This document shows positions 7,965-17,500 of a stretch of DNA of 64,000 nucleotides, one piece after another. The position numbers and the translations under genes are program-made. Within the stretch, counting starts at the first letter, position 1; every line of letters starts with the position of its first letter. The stretch spans positions 186,001 to 250,000 of the forward strand of contig NZ_JAHTMR010000010.1 in the NCBI RefSeq assembly GCF_019200975.1, read 5' to 3'. The notes under the pieces are model-generated. The model did no database searches, had not been told where the DNA came from, and saw nothing but the letters and a program-made list of their open reading frames with translations. Source of the stretch: Pseudomonas sp. PD9R. Its GTDB lineage: Bacteria > Pseudomonadota > Gammaproteobacteria > Pseudomonadales > Pseudomonadaceae.

Positions 7965-8324
7965 ATGTTCACCGACCGCCGGATCGAGCGGCATCAACTG
8001 CCGTATTTCCTGAAAGTGTTCAACAGCATCACCGACAAACCCATCGGCTTTCTGGGCAACGTCTCCGAAGATGGGCTGATGCTCATCAGTCAGCTGCCGA
8101 TGATGATCGGCGCCGACTTCGACCTGCGCCTGAAAATCCCCGCCAGCGACGGCATCCTGCAGGTCATCGACCTGCGGGCGTGTTGCCTGTGGTGCCACGA
8201 AGATGCAACGCCTCAACACTATGACGCCGGGTTCAGCCTGCAACGGGCACCCGCGGAATATGGGCAATTGGTTGAGGCGTTGAAGCAGTACTTCAGTTTT
8301 CAGACGTTGTCGGCATCTGTCTGA
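7965..8324 (+). CDS. PilZ-domain protein (c-di-GMP binding)
   Basis: The 119-residue protein is a single PilZ domain. The two c-di-GMP binding motifs are visible: an RxxxR at the N-terminus (RRIER) and NxSxxG (NVSEDG) about 30 residues later. Stand-alone PilZ proteins are c-di-GMP effectors that bind a partner protein; the partner here is unknown. A diguanylate cyclase lies 4 kb upstream but in a different transcript. The ATG at 7965 is preferred because the binding motif starts immediately after it; the open frame continues 13 codons upstream with no ribosome-binding site. The leader is unusually structured. Confidence 0.8.
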   Translation: MFTDRRIERHQLPYFLKVFNSITDKPIGFLGNVSEDGLMLISQLPMMIGADFDLRLKIPASDGILQVIDLRACCLWCHEDATPQHYDAGFSLQRAPAEYGQLVEALKQYFSFQTLSASV

Positions 8325-8330
8325 CAAGCA

Positions 8331-8406
8331 AAAAATCGCAGCCTGCGGCAGCTCCTGCACGATCGACGTCCAGTCAATGCAGGCGCTGCCGCAGGCTGCG
8401 ATCTTG
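8331..8406. repeat. REP element pair (GTAGGAGCTGCC family)
   Basis: Copies AATCGCAGCCTGCGGCAGCT and GGCGCTGCCGCAGGCTGCGA face each other 7 bp beyond the PilZ gene. They probably also act as the 3' end structure of that transcript. Confidence 0.92.
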
Positions 8407-8488
8407 ATGTGACGTAGTCCTCCGCCGCTATCTCGTTATCCCGCGTGCACAGACGAACGGTACCTATTTTATGGTCAGTTGTACCGCT

Positions 8489-8508
8489 ACCTGTAATTTC
8501 TGACAGTA
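8489..8508 (+). promoter_or_regulatory. lux/las-type box upstream of the 115-residue orphan
   Basis: The sequence ACCTGTAATTTCTGACAGTA fits NNCT-N12-AGNN and shares the left half ACCTGT and right half CTGACAG with the perfect palindrome at 695-714. A possible -10 element (CTAAAC, 8529-8534) lies about 33 bp downstream of the box centre. The box is 92 bp ahead of the start codon at 8601. Recognition by a LuxR-type protein is inferred. Confidence 0.55.
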
Positions 8509-8600
8509 GCCAAACTTTTCGTGAAGCGCTAAACCGATGCTGCAGCCTCCCTACGCTATTTGCCCGGACCGCTGCAGCCAATCCAATAAGGAGCGTTTCA

Positions 8601-8948
8601 ATGAAGACGACTGAAAACTCACCTGTCTTAACCACAAGTGCCCGCGATGCAGAGTTCCCGATTTCACCGTGGCCACCGGACTCGCCTCGTGGGGGTGAAT
8701 TTTATTCGTCGCCAGTTCCGGTCAGTGGGCGTGGCGCTTATAACGGTGCAGCGGGGATGGAGCTTTTTTTCAATCCCTGGGGGCCACAAACGGTGGTGCT
8801 AACTCCTAATTACAACTACTCGACGTCGCAAGCATTGGAGGGTGGACCTAATGCGCTTCATTATAAATTCACGTATTCCAGCGGGGGCGGAGGTCAAACT
8901 CCGACGTACGACACTGGCTGGTTCTATGTATTAACTCCGCCCGAGTAA
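8601..8948 (+). CDS. Orphan 115-residue protein, candidate Tc-locus accessory
   Basis: I do not recognise this family. The protein is rich in Gly, Pro, Ser, Tyr and aromatic residues (for example FFNPWGPQTVVLTPNYNYST and YKFTYSSGGGGQ), has no signal peptide or membrane segment, and looks like a small beta-rich domain after a flexible proline-rich N-terminus. The ATG has a strong TAAGGAG 8 nt upstream, so translation is convincing. It lies between the PilZ gene and the Tc toxin A genes on the same strand, and its upstream region has a lux-type box like those of the toxin genes. This suggests co-expression with the toxin; no function is claimed. Confidence 0.7.
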   Translation: MKTTENSPVLTTSARDAEFPISPWPPDSPRGGEFYSSPVPVSGRGAYNGAAGMELFFNPWGPQTVVLTPNYNYSTSQALEGGPNALHYKFTYSSGGGGQTPTYDTGWFYVLTPPE

Positions 8949-9299
8949 GCCTGCGACATCGAGTGAACACCGTAATGCTTGCCTGCATCAGAGGTCAGCA
9001 CCTATTCCCTCTCGTCCTTCGACGAGAGTCCTGACCTCATCCATCTAGCCTTGGTAGATATCAAGGCCCAACGTCTGCGCGCTTATCTCATGCCTGGAAC
9101 CCGACAAGTTCCGCTTCGTCAACGCCCCGGTCCCTGGTTTGAGATAAATGCCACAACCCTACCGTTCGTCTGAGCTGTCAGTTATGACAGGTAGTTGCCC
9201 GCGGCCCTTCAGCGTAAAAAAACACCACAGGGCAATGGCCGATCACTCTCCCTTGCGTGTCGCGATGGGCGCCACGTCCGGGGTTGCAGGAGACCTACG
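8949..9299 (+). other. Intergenic region ahead of the TcaA-like gene
   Basis: This 351-bp stretch contains an 8-bp perfect hairpin with a CTTC loop (9009-9028), which may end the orphan transcript although no T run follows, and the lux-type box at 9173-9192. A TTG-initiated frame at 8979-9173 has no ribosome-binding site and is not called. Confidence 0.6.
9173..9192 (+). promoter_or_regulatory. lux/las-type box upstream of the TcaA-like gene
   Basis: AGCTGTCAGTTATGACAGGT fits NNCT-N12-AGNN. Seventeen of its 20 positions match the perfect palindrome upstream of the TcB-like gene. An AT-rich GTAAAA at about 9214-9219 is centred about 34 bp beyond the box centre and could serve as -10. The predicted transcript would have a leader of about 75 nt before the ATG at 9300. 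Confidence 0.65.
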
Positions 9300-12200
9300 A
9301 TGAGCAACGAATTCACCCCGCCTCTCAAACAGCTTCTGGATCTGATACCGGGTACAGCTGAGCCCGCCATTCAACGCAGCTATGAGGAGTTTGTTGCCGA
9401 TGGCGGTTCGGTGTTCGAATTGCTCAAGCGAGGGCGGCAAAATGTGGTGGAGACATTCGGGCTGCACAGCCGCGATGCACAGGCGCTGCTCGACAGGGCA
9501 GCAAGCCTGGCGGTCTTCACCGCTCGCGAGTTTCGTGAGCAGCGTCTGGTGAATCATGCGCCGCTCAACCCGTTGCATCGCACCGGAATCCGGTCGCGGA
9601 TAGATACGCCGACTTTCGACGATTTGTTCAATCCCGATTGGGAGGGTTTCAGCCCCTCACAAAGCCCCGATTCCAGCATCTCGCCCGCCGCTTATTTTGT
9701 AAGGCTGGTGATAATGGCGCGGGATCTTGAACGCCGCGCGGCAGGCGGAGTCGGGCGTATCACCCTCGATGATCGGCGGCCGGATCTTGCCCAACTGGTT
9801 ATCGACTCAGTGAGCATGTTCCAGATCAAACCAACGGTAACCTTGGTCAATGAAGTGCTGGAAAGCATCATCGAATCGTTCATCGACGATAACCCTGTCC
9901 CCGCGAATGCAGACGATAAAGTGGTCGATGACCGTTTGCTGGAAACGCGTTTTCCATTTCGCAGCATGCCGTTCGAATGGTATGCCGAGCAATGGAAGCA
10001 AGTGTTGACGCAGAACAAGCTTTCACTGGGGGAAGTGGTGCGGGTCATTGACCTGACGGCACCTTACTTCAAGCAGTCAGGAATACATGGAAACTATTCG
10101 GATATCGCGCTTCGTCAATCCTGCAACATCGGGCCGCAAGGGCAACGGATGTTGCTGGAAATCTTTTTATCCCCCGACAGCCCTGCTCCGGAAATAGCTG
10201 CGTTCTACAAACGCAACTTTGGTTCAACCTTTGAAGACCTGAAGGACTCGGTGCATTTCTGTGCCCAGACCTCGATCGATGCCGAAACGCTCACGTCGTT
10301 TCTGTCGATCGAAGACTGTTTGCCGAGCCTTTCAAGTAATGTCGCCAGCGGCCTGATACCCGTGGCGTCACCCAAAGTGTTTGGCTCGGTGTTCATCAAC
10401 GACGGTACGACTGCTGCGATGGACCTGAGCGTACGGACCAGCGGGACACGACAGTTTTTAAACAGCACCAGCAATCGTTTTGAACGCATGAACCGTATGT
10501 TGCGCTTGAACCGTTGGTTGCAATTGCCTCCCGAGCAAACCGATCGCTTGGTCATGGCAGCCATCCGCGCCGAGTTACGGGCCGACCTTGTTGATACGCA
10601 AAACCCGGCGGATACGCCGAAGCTGATCACCAACAACACGCTGCGAGCCATCGGTCTGTTCCAGGAGTTTCGCCTGCGGTTCAAATGCTCTGCCGAGCAG
10701 TTCGCTGCACTGATTGATGAAATCTCGCCTTATGGTCGGGGGGAGGAGCCCTCACAGTTCGACCGGATCTTCAACGCCCAGGCAATGTTCGATACGCCTT
10801 TACAACTGGATAACTCCTCCTTCGCCATCGACCCGCAGACCCGTGCCGACAAACGCACGGTCGACCAGATTTGCAGCAGCCTGGGAATCAATCAGGAAGC
10901 CTGGCGTTATCTGGCGCGGTTCGTGGCCAAGAGTCATAACCTGACGGACGAATTGCGATGCAGCCTGCCGGTGCTTTCGTCCTTGTATCGCCATGTATTG
11001 CTGGCAGCTTTTCTCCGTATCAGCGCCATTGAATTGGGCGCATTGCTGGAGGCTTTGAGTGACAAGGGCGGCAGTGAACTGTTGCAGCGGGTGCTGGGCG
11101 AATCGCGTTTGCGGGTCAGCGGTGCCAGCAGTAATGGCGATGTATTGAGCGTGATGCACGCCGTGCAATCCTGCGTTCAATGGTGTCAGGAAAATGAGTT
11201 GAGCGTGTCCTGGCTAGTGCAACATGTTGCCCCGGTTATTGCTCCGCCATTGGCGACTGAAGCGGACACCACACTGCTGCAGGAGCTGTACAAGCGGCTG
11301 CATCCAGTACGGTTCTCTGAACAGGCACTGCGGGCGGCGGGTGTGCCAGCCAGCGGCAGTCTCAACTATGAAGGGTGGCTGGAGCTGCTTGAAGAGGTCG
11401 TCGACCAGGATGGCCTGGTGGTGAGTCTCACGGGCGATGCGGACGACTACGAGCGACTGGCGCGTGGCGAAATCGAAGCGGCGGTCACCATGGCGCAAGT
11501 TCCGCCAGAGGATATCGAGCGGGTTTGTGAGGTGATTCTGGCCCTGCTGCTGCAAGCTCGGGACGCGCAGAGTGCGGTGGTGCAGGAAAGCTTGTCGGTA
11601 TACCTGAGCCTTTCCCAGGATCTGGTGCTGCCGTTGCTCAAATGGGTCAACAAGGGCGGTGTTTACCTGTTGCTTCTGGAGACCACGCGGGCGCTGGAAG
11701 CGGTGACTTCCGGTTCCGATAAAGTGAACGTTGGCGACGATGTGCTGAACCTGTTGGCCCATCTGGTACGGCGCGCAGACGTTGTGCAAAAACTGGGGCT
11801 CAGTTCGGCGATGCTCGTCGCCCTGACCACTCGCCAGAACTGGCAATGGCTTGGCCTCCGGCACCCCGAAGAGCTTTCCCTCAGTTCTTTGTATTACTTG
11901 ACGTTGTTCCAGCGAATGGTGAGCTACACCGGTCAGCCGGCTGAAAAACTGCTGCACTATCTTGAGCTGGTTAACGCCTTGCCCACCTACCTGTCGCCCG
12001 AAGACCTTCGTCTGATTCGTGATTCCGCCGCAAGCAAACTCGCAGAAGTGGTGAAGTGGGGTGTGAGAGAGGTGCTGGAATGCATTCTCTATCTCAGCCC
12101 ATCGATGCCGGTTGTACGTGATCTGGTGACCCTTGACACCGTGATTCGCATTCGGGGGCTGGCCACGCGTAGCGGGCTGGATGCCAAGGCCATTATCGGT

Positions 12201-14432
12201 TTGGGCGCGCTGACCCCGGACAGCGACAAGGCAGCCTGCCGCAGCGCGGCAGAGCATGTGGTGGAATGCCTGTCCGAATCGGCCGTGCAGGGCCTGTCGC
12301 AGACATTCGGTGAAGTCGGCCAAAGCGTGACGCACGACATCAGGTGCATCAACGACACCTTGATCGCCAATGTGAGTGGTCAAGTTGCAATGATCGAGTT
12401 GACGCTGCGAGATCTCACCAATCAGGTGTTGCCGAACATCACCGTGACCTGGAGCAGTGACCGTCCAGGACTGATGGATTCGGTTTCCATCACTGATCAT
12501 GAGGGCCGAGCGGTGATCCGCTTCAAACCGGAGATAGGAACCTGGATGGGGGCCGTGCAAGTGAAGGGCACTTATGGTCTGGCGCAAACGGTGTATGCGC
12601 CGAAAATCCTGATTGATAGCGACGAGTTCTCCCTGGGCTTCAGCCTTGACAGTACCGAAGATCCTGGAAGAGACGACACGTTCCTGGCTGGAGGACAGGC
12701 GTTTTTCCCCGTGTATGTGAAGCTTGTCGATAGTCATAAGAATCCGGGGCGCGGCCGTACCGTGACGTTCGCCGGGCAGAATGTCGTGGCCGATCCACTG
12801 GTGGTGATGACCGACGATCAAGGCATTGCCCGAACCAAAGTCAGAAGTATGGAACCGGTGACGAGCGCGAGTCTGGTTGCGAGTTACAGCACCAAGGATT
12901 CCTTGATCATTAACAACATCACCTTTGTCGACAAGCCGTTCATCAAACTGCTGGAGGCCACCTCGATGGCGCTCGCCGGGGAGCCGCTGGTACTGAGTTG
13001 TCACGTGATCGGTCTGGGGAAACAACCCTCGCCTGGTGTGAAAGTCGAGTTCCTCAACGGAGAGACGGAGCTCGGTGATAGCACCACATTGGCCGACGGC
13101 ATTGCGCAATTTACCGTGGCCGCACCGGTCGCCGGAGACCAGACGTTCAGCGCCAGGGTCGAAATGGGCGAGCGGCAGCTTGATATTTACGTGGCGAAAA
13201 CGGCAGTGATTCATGGCGAGTCTACTGACTACCTGTACCCGGTAGCGGGCTCGGGTACGCCGACTTTATTGTGGGTCGCCGTGCGAGAGGAAGCGAACAA
13301 TCAGTCCAGGCTGATTGCCAATAGCCCTATCGAATGGACGGTGCAAAAGACGGGTGGCAGTGCCCCGACACCGGTCATCATTTCCACAGATGCATTGGGG
13401 CGTTCGACCTTTCCATTCGAGGCCGCTGAGGTGGGGGATTATGTGGTGACCGCCACGCTCAAGGGCATCACGGGACAACCGCGAGTGTTCAATCTCAAAG
13501 TTGTTCCGGCCATTGAGTGGACCTACAGGTTGACTGACACGACAACCAATGCCTTTAGCACCGAGGTGGATTTGAAATTCATCCGCGGGCATCAATACAC
13601 GCTGGCGATTGACTTGCCGGTTTCGGTCGACCTCAAGGATGCCCGGGCAATGTTGGCCTGGAGCAGTGAGTTTTCGGCGAAGGGCCTGGGGATGATCTTC
13701 AGTCCGCCCACCGGGGCTTACGTCATGATCGCTGATCAAAGGACGCTTACCTGGGCCATCGATTGCAAGGATCTGCGTAACGGCGCGTTCGACCTGACCT
13801 TCTATTGCAATCGACTCGATCAGCGACTGGTGTTGTCAGGTGAGCTGAATGCGCCGCCACCGGTGCTCTCGTATCCCGTCAGCGGCAACGTGGAAGTTCA
13901 GCCGTTGCTCAATGGCACCGGCAGTCCGTCAGCGCAGATTTATGTGTTTGAAGGTCAGGAAGGTCCGCTGCTGGCGCGTACCAGTGTGAGCGATGACGGA
14001 AGGTGGTCGGTGCGGATTCCTGAACCGATGTCGATGGGGCCGCATGTGCTTTCGGTCAAGCAGCGGCATATCGATGCGACTGAAGCGTGGGCGGCGGATG
14101 TGCGGGTAACGGTGACGGATTTTGTTGCCAAAGGAGTCATCGTGAGCCCGGCTCTTAACCCGAGCGGCCACATCAAAGTTAGAAAAGAGTCCTGGGTCGA
14201 GGGGATCGGGTTGCCTGGTGTTGAGATCCGAATCATAAAGCAATCGGGGTCTTCTACTGTTTATGCCCAGGGGGTAGTCGGAAAAGACGGTCGCTGGCGT
14301 ATTCAGTTCAAACCGACGCTTACTGCAGGGCAGCACACGTTAAATGCTGGTTTCTTTGTAGGCGGTGCTTTGAAGTCCGAATGGTTTTTTGTTCCTCCTT
14401 ACTATCGGGTAGAGGTGGTCGATAGTAATTAA
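9300..14432 (+). CDS. TcaA-like Tc toxin A subunit with SpvA/VRP1 N-terminus and C-terminal Ig-like array
   Basis: This 1710-residue protein looks like the first half of a split TcA subunit, the pore-forming and receptor-binding part of Tc insecticidal toxins. The N-terminal 300 residues resemble the VRP1 (Salmonella virulence plasmid A) domain, including TFDDLFNPDWEGFSPSQSPD and SSISPAAYFVRLVIMARDLE. A long helical region follows, with the RFERMNRMLRLNRWLQLP segment typical of TcA shells. From about residue 1020 to the end the protein is beta-rich, with four or more Ig-like modules of the invasin type (repeated VTWSSDR.., VTFAGQNV.., VEFLNGETEL.., TDDQG/TDALGRS turns) and two Ig-like modules near the C-terminus with DDGRWSV and KDGRWRI turns. 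The ATG has AGGAGA upstream. At 1710 residues it is longer than Photorhabdus TcaA (about 1100), and the extra length is the Ig array. Confidence 0.85.
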   Translation: MSNEFTPPLKQLLDLIPGTAEPAIQRSYEEFVADGGSVFELLKRGRQNVVETFGLHSRDAQALLDRAASLAVFTAREFREQRLVNHAPLNPLHRTGIRSRIDTPTFDDLFNPDWEGFSPSQSPDSSISPAAYFVRLVIMARDLERRAAGGVGRITLDDRRPDLAQLVIDSVSMFQIKPTVTLVNEVLESIIESFIDDNPVPANADDKVVDDRLLETRFPFRSMPFEWYAEQWKQVLTQNKLSLGEVVRVIDLTAPYFKQSGIHGNYSDIALRQSCNIGPQGQRMLLEIFLSPDSPAPEIAAFYKRNFGSTFEDLKDSVHFCAQTSIDAETLTSFLSIEDCLPSLSSNVASGLIPVASPKVFGSVFINDGTTAAMDLSVRTSGTRQFLNSTSNRFERMNRMLRLNRWLQLPPEQTDRLVMAAIRAELRADLVDTQNPADTPKLITNNTLRAIGLFQEFRLRFKCSAEQFAALIDEISPYGRGEEPSQFDRIFNAQAMFDTPLQLDNSSFAIDPQTRADKRTVDQICSSLGINQEAWRYLARFVAKSHNLTDELRCSLPVLSSLYRHVLLAAFLRISAIELGALLEALSDKGGSELLQRVLGESRLRVSGASSNGDVLSVMHAVQSCVQWCQENELSVSWLVQHVAPVIAPPLATEADTTLLQELYKRLHPVRFSEQALRAAGVPASGSLNYEGWLELLEEVVDQDGLVVSLTGDADDYERLARGEIEAAVTMAQVPPEDIERVCEVILALLLQARDAQSAVVQESLSVYLSLSQDLVLPLLKWVNKGGVYLLLLETTRALEAVTSGSDKVNVGDDVLNLLAHLVRRADVVQKLGLSSAMLVALTTRQNWQWLGLRHPEELSLSSLYYLTLFQRMVSYTGQPAEKLLHYLELVNALPTYLSPEDLRLIRDSAASKLAEVVKWGVREVLECILYLSPSMPVVRDLVTLDTVIRIRGLATRSGLDAKAIIGLGALTPDSDKAACRSAAEHVVECLSESAVQGLSQTFGEVGQSVTHDIRCINDTLIANVSGQVAMIELTLRDLTNQVLPNITVTWSSDRPGLMDSVSITDHEGRAVIRFKPEIGTWMGAVQVKGTYGLAQTVYAPKILIDSDEFSLGFSLDSTEDPGRDDTFLAGGQAFFPVYVKLVDSHKNPGRGRTVTFAGQNVVADPLVVMTDDQGIARTKVRSMEPVTSASLVASYSTKDSLIINNITFVDKPFIKLLEATSMALAGEPLVLSCHVIGLGKQPSPGVKVEFLNGETELGDSTTLADGIAQFTVAAPVAGDQTFSARVEMGERQLDIYVAKTAVIHGESTDYLYPVAGSGTPTLLWVAVREEANNQSRLIANSPIEWTVQKTGGSAPTPVIISTDALGRSTFPFEAAEVGDYVVTATLKGITGQPRVFNLKVVPAIEWTYRLTDTTTNAFSTEVDLKFIRGHQYTLAIDLPVSVDLKDARAMLAWSSEFSAKGLGMIFSPPTGAYVMIADQRTLTWAIDCKDLRNGAFDLTFYCNRLDQRLVLSGELNAPPPVLSYPVSGNVEVQPLLNGTGSPSAQIYVFEGQEGPLLARTSVSDDGRWSVRIPEPMSMGPHVLSVKQRHIDATEAWAADVRVTVTDFVAKGVIVSPALNPSGHIKVRKESWVEGIGLPGVEIRIIKQSGSSTVYAQGVVGKDGRWRIQFKPTLTAGQHTLNAGFFVGGALKSEWFFVPPYYRVEVVDSN

Positions 14433-14578
14433 ACGACCTTTGTTTAATGTTTTAAATTCAGTGGCAATGTCAAACAGGTTTTCTGAGTTTTTTTGCCGAA
14501 ACGGCGATATGCATTCGCGACCTCTAATTTCGATTGGTCAGGTACTGCTGCTCGGATTTCCATGCACAGGAGAAAACA

Positions 14579-17500
14579 ATGAACAAGTCAATTATTGGCG
14601 CGCTGGAAGAAAGTCGATGCATGGCCCTGGCAGACTTTTATTTAGGGCAAGTGGCTCCGCAAGAAGATGAAGGGCGTGAGCCCTCGCTGAACCTGACCTC
14701 GCTCGATGACTTGTACCAATACCTGTTGCTTGACACCCAGGTCGGCCAGGAACTGGATACAGCGAGGGTGGCAGAAGCGATCGCTTGCCTGCAGCAGTAT
14801 ATAGGTGCCATTTACAACGGTATGGAGCCGGGTCATACCACCGCGTTTTCTAAAGATGAGTTAGTGGCCTGGCATCAACGCTATTGCAATATCAGTGATT
14901 GGGCCGGTTACCAGATGCTTTTGGATTATCCGGAAAACTATATCGATCCGACCTTGCGCCTGAACAAGTCTGAATCGTTCCAGGAGCTGGAAAATAACCT
15001 GGGGCAAGCGAGTCTTAACGAAAAATCTGTACAAATTGCGCTGTTGAAGCACCTTAAGGATTTCGAGGTGGTGTGCAACCTTGATGTGGTGTCGGCTTGT
15101 ATAAACAGCACAGACGGAACCGGTACTGGGAAGGGCACCAACTTCAAGAATGCCGATTATTACTTCATTGGCCGACAACGAGTCCAACCCTTCGGATATT
15201 TTTGGCGCAAGGCCCATGTCGAACTGGATACCGCGAGTACATTTCTTATTCCCGCTGCATGGAACGAGTGGAAACCCATCGGTATTCCTGCCGTACCAAC
15301 GGTACTGGCAATTCGGCCGGTGTATTTCGCCGGTCGATTGATGGTGGTTCAAGTCGAAGGGATAAAAGCCAAAGACACGAAGCGGAAAGATAACGACGGT
15401 AACGAGGTGATCACTGAGGGGACCTGGCAAATCGAGGTGACGCTTTCTTACCTCGGGGTGGACGGGATCTGGACCACACCGTCGAGTCTGGGGAAAAAGG
15501 AGTTCACCCAGGCCTCCGTCGAGTCCGCTCGTTTGGTCGCAGTGACCTACGTTGGCGCAAAAAAAGACGTCGATGACCTGTTGGCGGTGTGCTTCACCAC
15601 CACGGACTTGCCCAAGTCACAGGTGGCAGCGGACGACGAGGGGGAGCAAGGGTGGATTTTTGCTGCGTGCAATGCCTTGTTTGAGCCTCAACCGCCCAAT
15701 ATCGCCACTCTTAAGGTATTGGCCAATGGGCGTTTTTCCAATCAGTACGGTTTACAGCACAAGCTTTTGCTCAGTGAGGCGGCAGTGCTGAGTCAGGCAC
15801 GAGTACCGGCGTCAAACGTGGCGGCTGTCGATGACACACGAGACGGCAAGCTGAGCAAATTTCTTTCGTTGAATATTAACTTCAGTAGCCAGCGTGACGG
15901 ATCTGCTCAGCCTGTTAATACATTGCAAGTACAAGGCGTCTGCGACCTTGCGCGACCCGAATATGAACTGAGGAATATTGTCCTTGTGGGAAAACACGAG
16001 GTGAACCTTGAACCCGCTTTTTTTGAAGTTTCACGGGTCGGAACCAAGGGCATAAAATTGACCTTTTTCCATCATTCCGCTGCGGGATTCGATTTCTCGT
16101 GGTCTCTTGATGACATAGAAGGAAAACCCGTACAGATAGCGGCGTTCAAAAAGAGTGATTTCACCTTTAATAATGGTTGGGTGTCGGCAAAAAAGAACAT
16201 CGTCCTGACCCATCAACAGCGGGAACTATTATGGTTGAAAACTACGAGTGACATCAGAGGCGGAGCCGGTTTCACAGTGTCGGTGGGTAACCAGAATGTA
16301 CCGTTGGGCAACGGCGACAATTCGTTGTCTCTGGTACAGCTACCGGAGACAGTCACATTGGGGCTCAAAGTATTGGATGGCGCGACGGTCGTTCCGGGGA
16401 AATGGGAAGCGCTGAGCGAATTGAAGGGCTGGCTTCAAAGTCCCTGGATTGAATATCGCTGGACTGGCGATCCTGTCGGCAAGACCTTGAGTGTGGTGTG
16501 GGGTGAGAGCGCCGACGGTACTTACGGCCGTGATCGTTATGACATCGTGATCCAGCAAACGCCGAATGCCAGCAACGTTCCATTGATCAGCAAACAGGCT
16601 ACCGGTGCGCAGTTCCTGGATATTCAGCCCCTGGCATTGACCACTCTCAAATGGATACGCCTCAATTCCCTGTTTGGCCCGGAACTGATCGCCAAAACCG
16701 CCATTTCCGTTGACGAGGTGTTGTCCTTGTCCACTCAGAACACCCTTGAGCCGCAGCCAGCGGGTGTCTCTCCAGCAACGGCACCCATCGATTTCAACAG
16801 CGCCCACGGTACCTTCTACTGGGAATTATTCTTTCACCTGCCATTCCTGATCGCGCATCGGCTGTGTGAATCGCGCGATTTCCATGAGTCGCAGCGCTGG
16901 TATCAGTACATTTTCAACCCTCACATTCGTGAGGCGCGGCCGGGCGCAGCTAATCCGAGCGATCGCTTCTGGCTGTGCCGTCCATTGCTGGAACAGGGCG
17001 ATATCGGGTTTGAAGCATCGGGATTGGTAGACCCTGATGCAATTGCCTTTTCGAATCGTATTCACTACCGAAAAACCATTTTCGTCGCCTATGTGCGCTG
17101 CATCATTGCCCATGCCGATTCACTCTATCGCCGCTTGACCCGTGACAGTCTGACCGCGGCGAAACTGCAGTACGTGCGTGCCTTGTCGCTGATGGGCAAT
17201 GCGCCTACTGCCAAGGCGATGAGCCATTGGGTTCCCCTATCCGCCGACCAGATACTCAAACCCCCGTCAGAAGCAGGCGCTTCCTCACTAATGACGTTCG
17301 CCCAGTCGCTGGATGTCAATGTTGCGAATTTGCCTGCGCGGGTAGAGGGAACGCCAGACTTCGAGATACTGGCGCTGAATGTCTTTCGCCCAGCCACCAA
17401 TGATCAATTGCTCGGTATCTGGAAGTACATCGAAGAGTGCCTGTGGAACATGCGGCACAACCTGACCATCGATGGCAAACCGATGTCCCTGGCGTTGTAT

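Noticed and set aside
8979..9173. 64-residue frame between the orphan and the TcaA-like gene
   Set aside because: TTG start, no ribosome-binding site, and it ends inside the lux-type box; not convincing as a gene.
11214..13214. 666-residue frame antisense to the TcaA-like gene
   Set aside because: Lies wholly within the toxin gene, no start signal and no family resemblance.
14433..14578. A fourth lux-type box between the TcaA-like and TcaB-like genes
   Set aside because: Only fragments such as AAACAGGT occur; the CT-N12-AG spacing is not met, so the TcaB-like gene is probably read from the upstream promoter.
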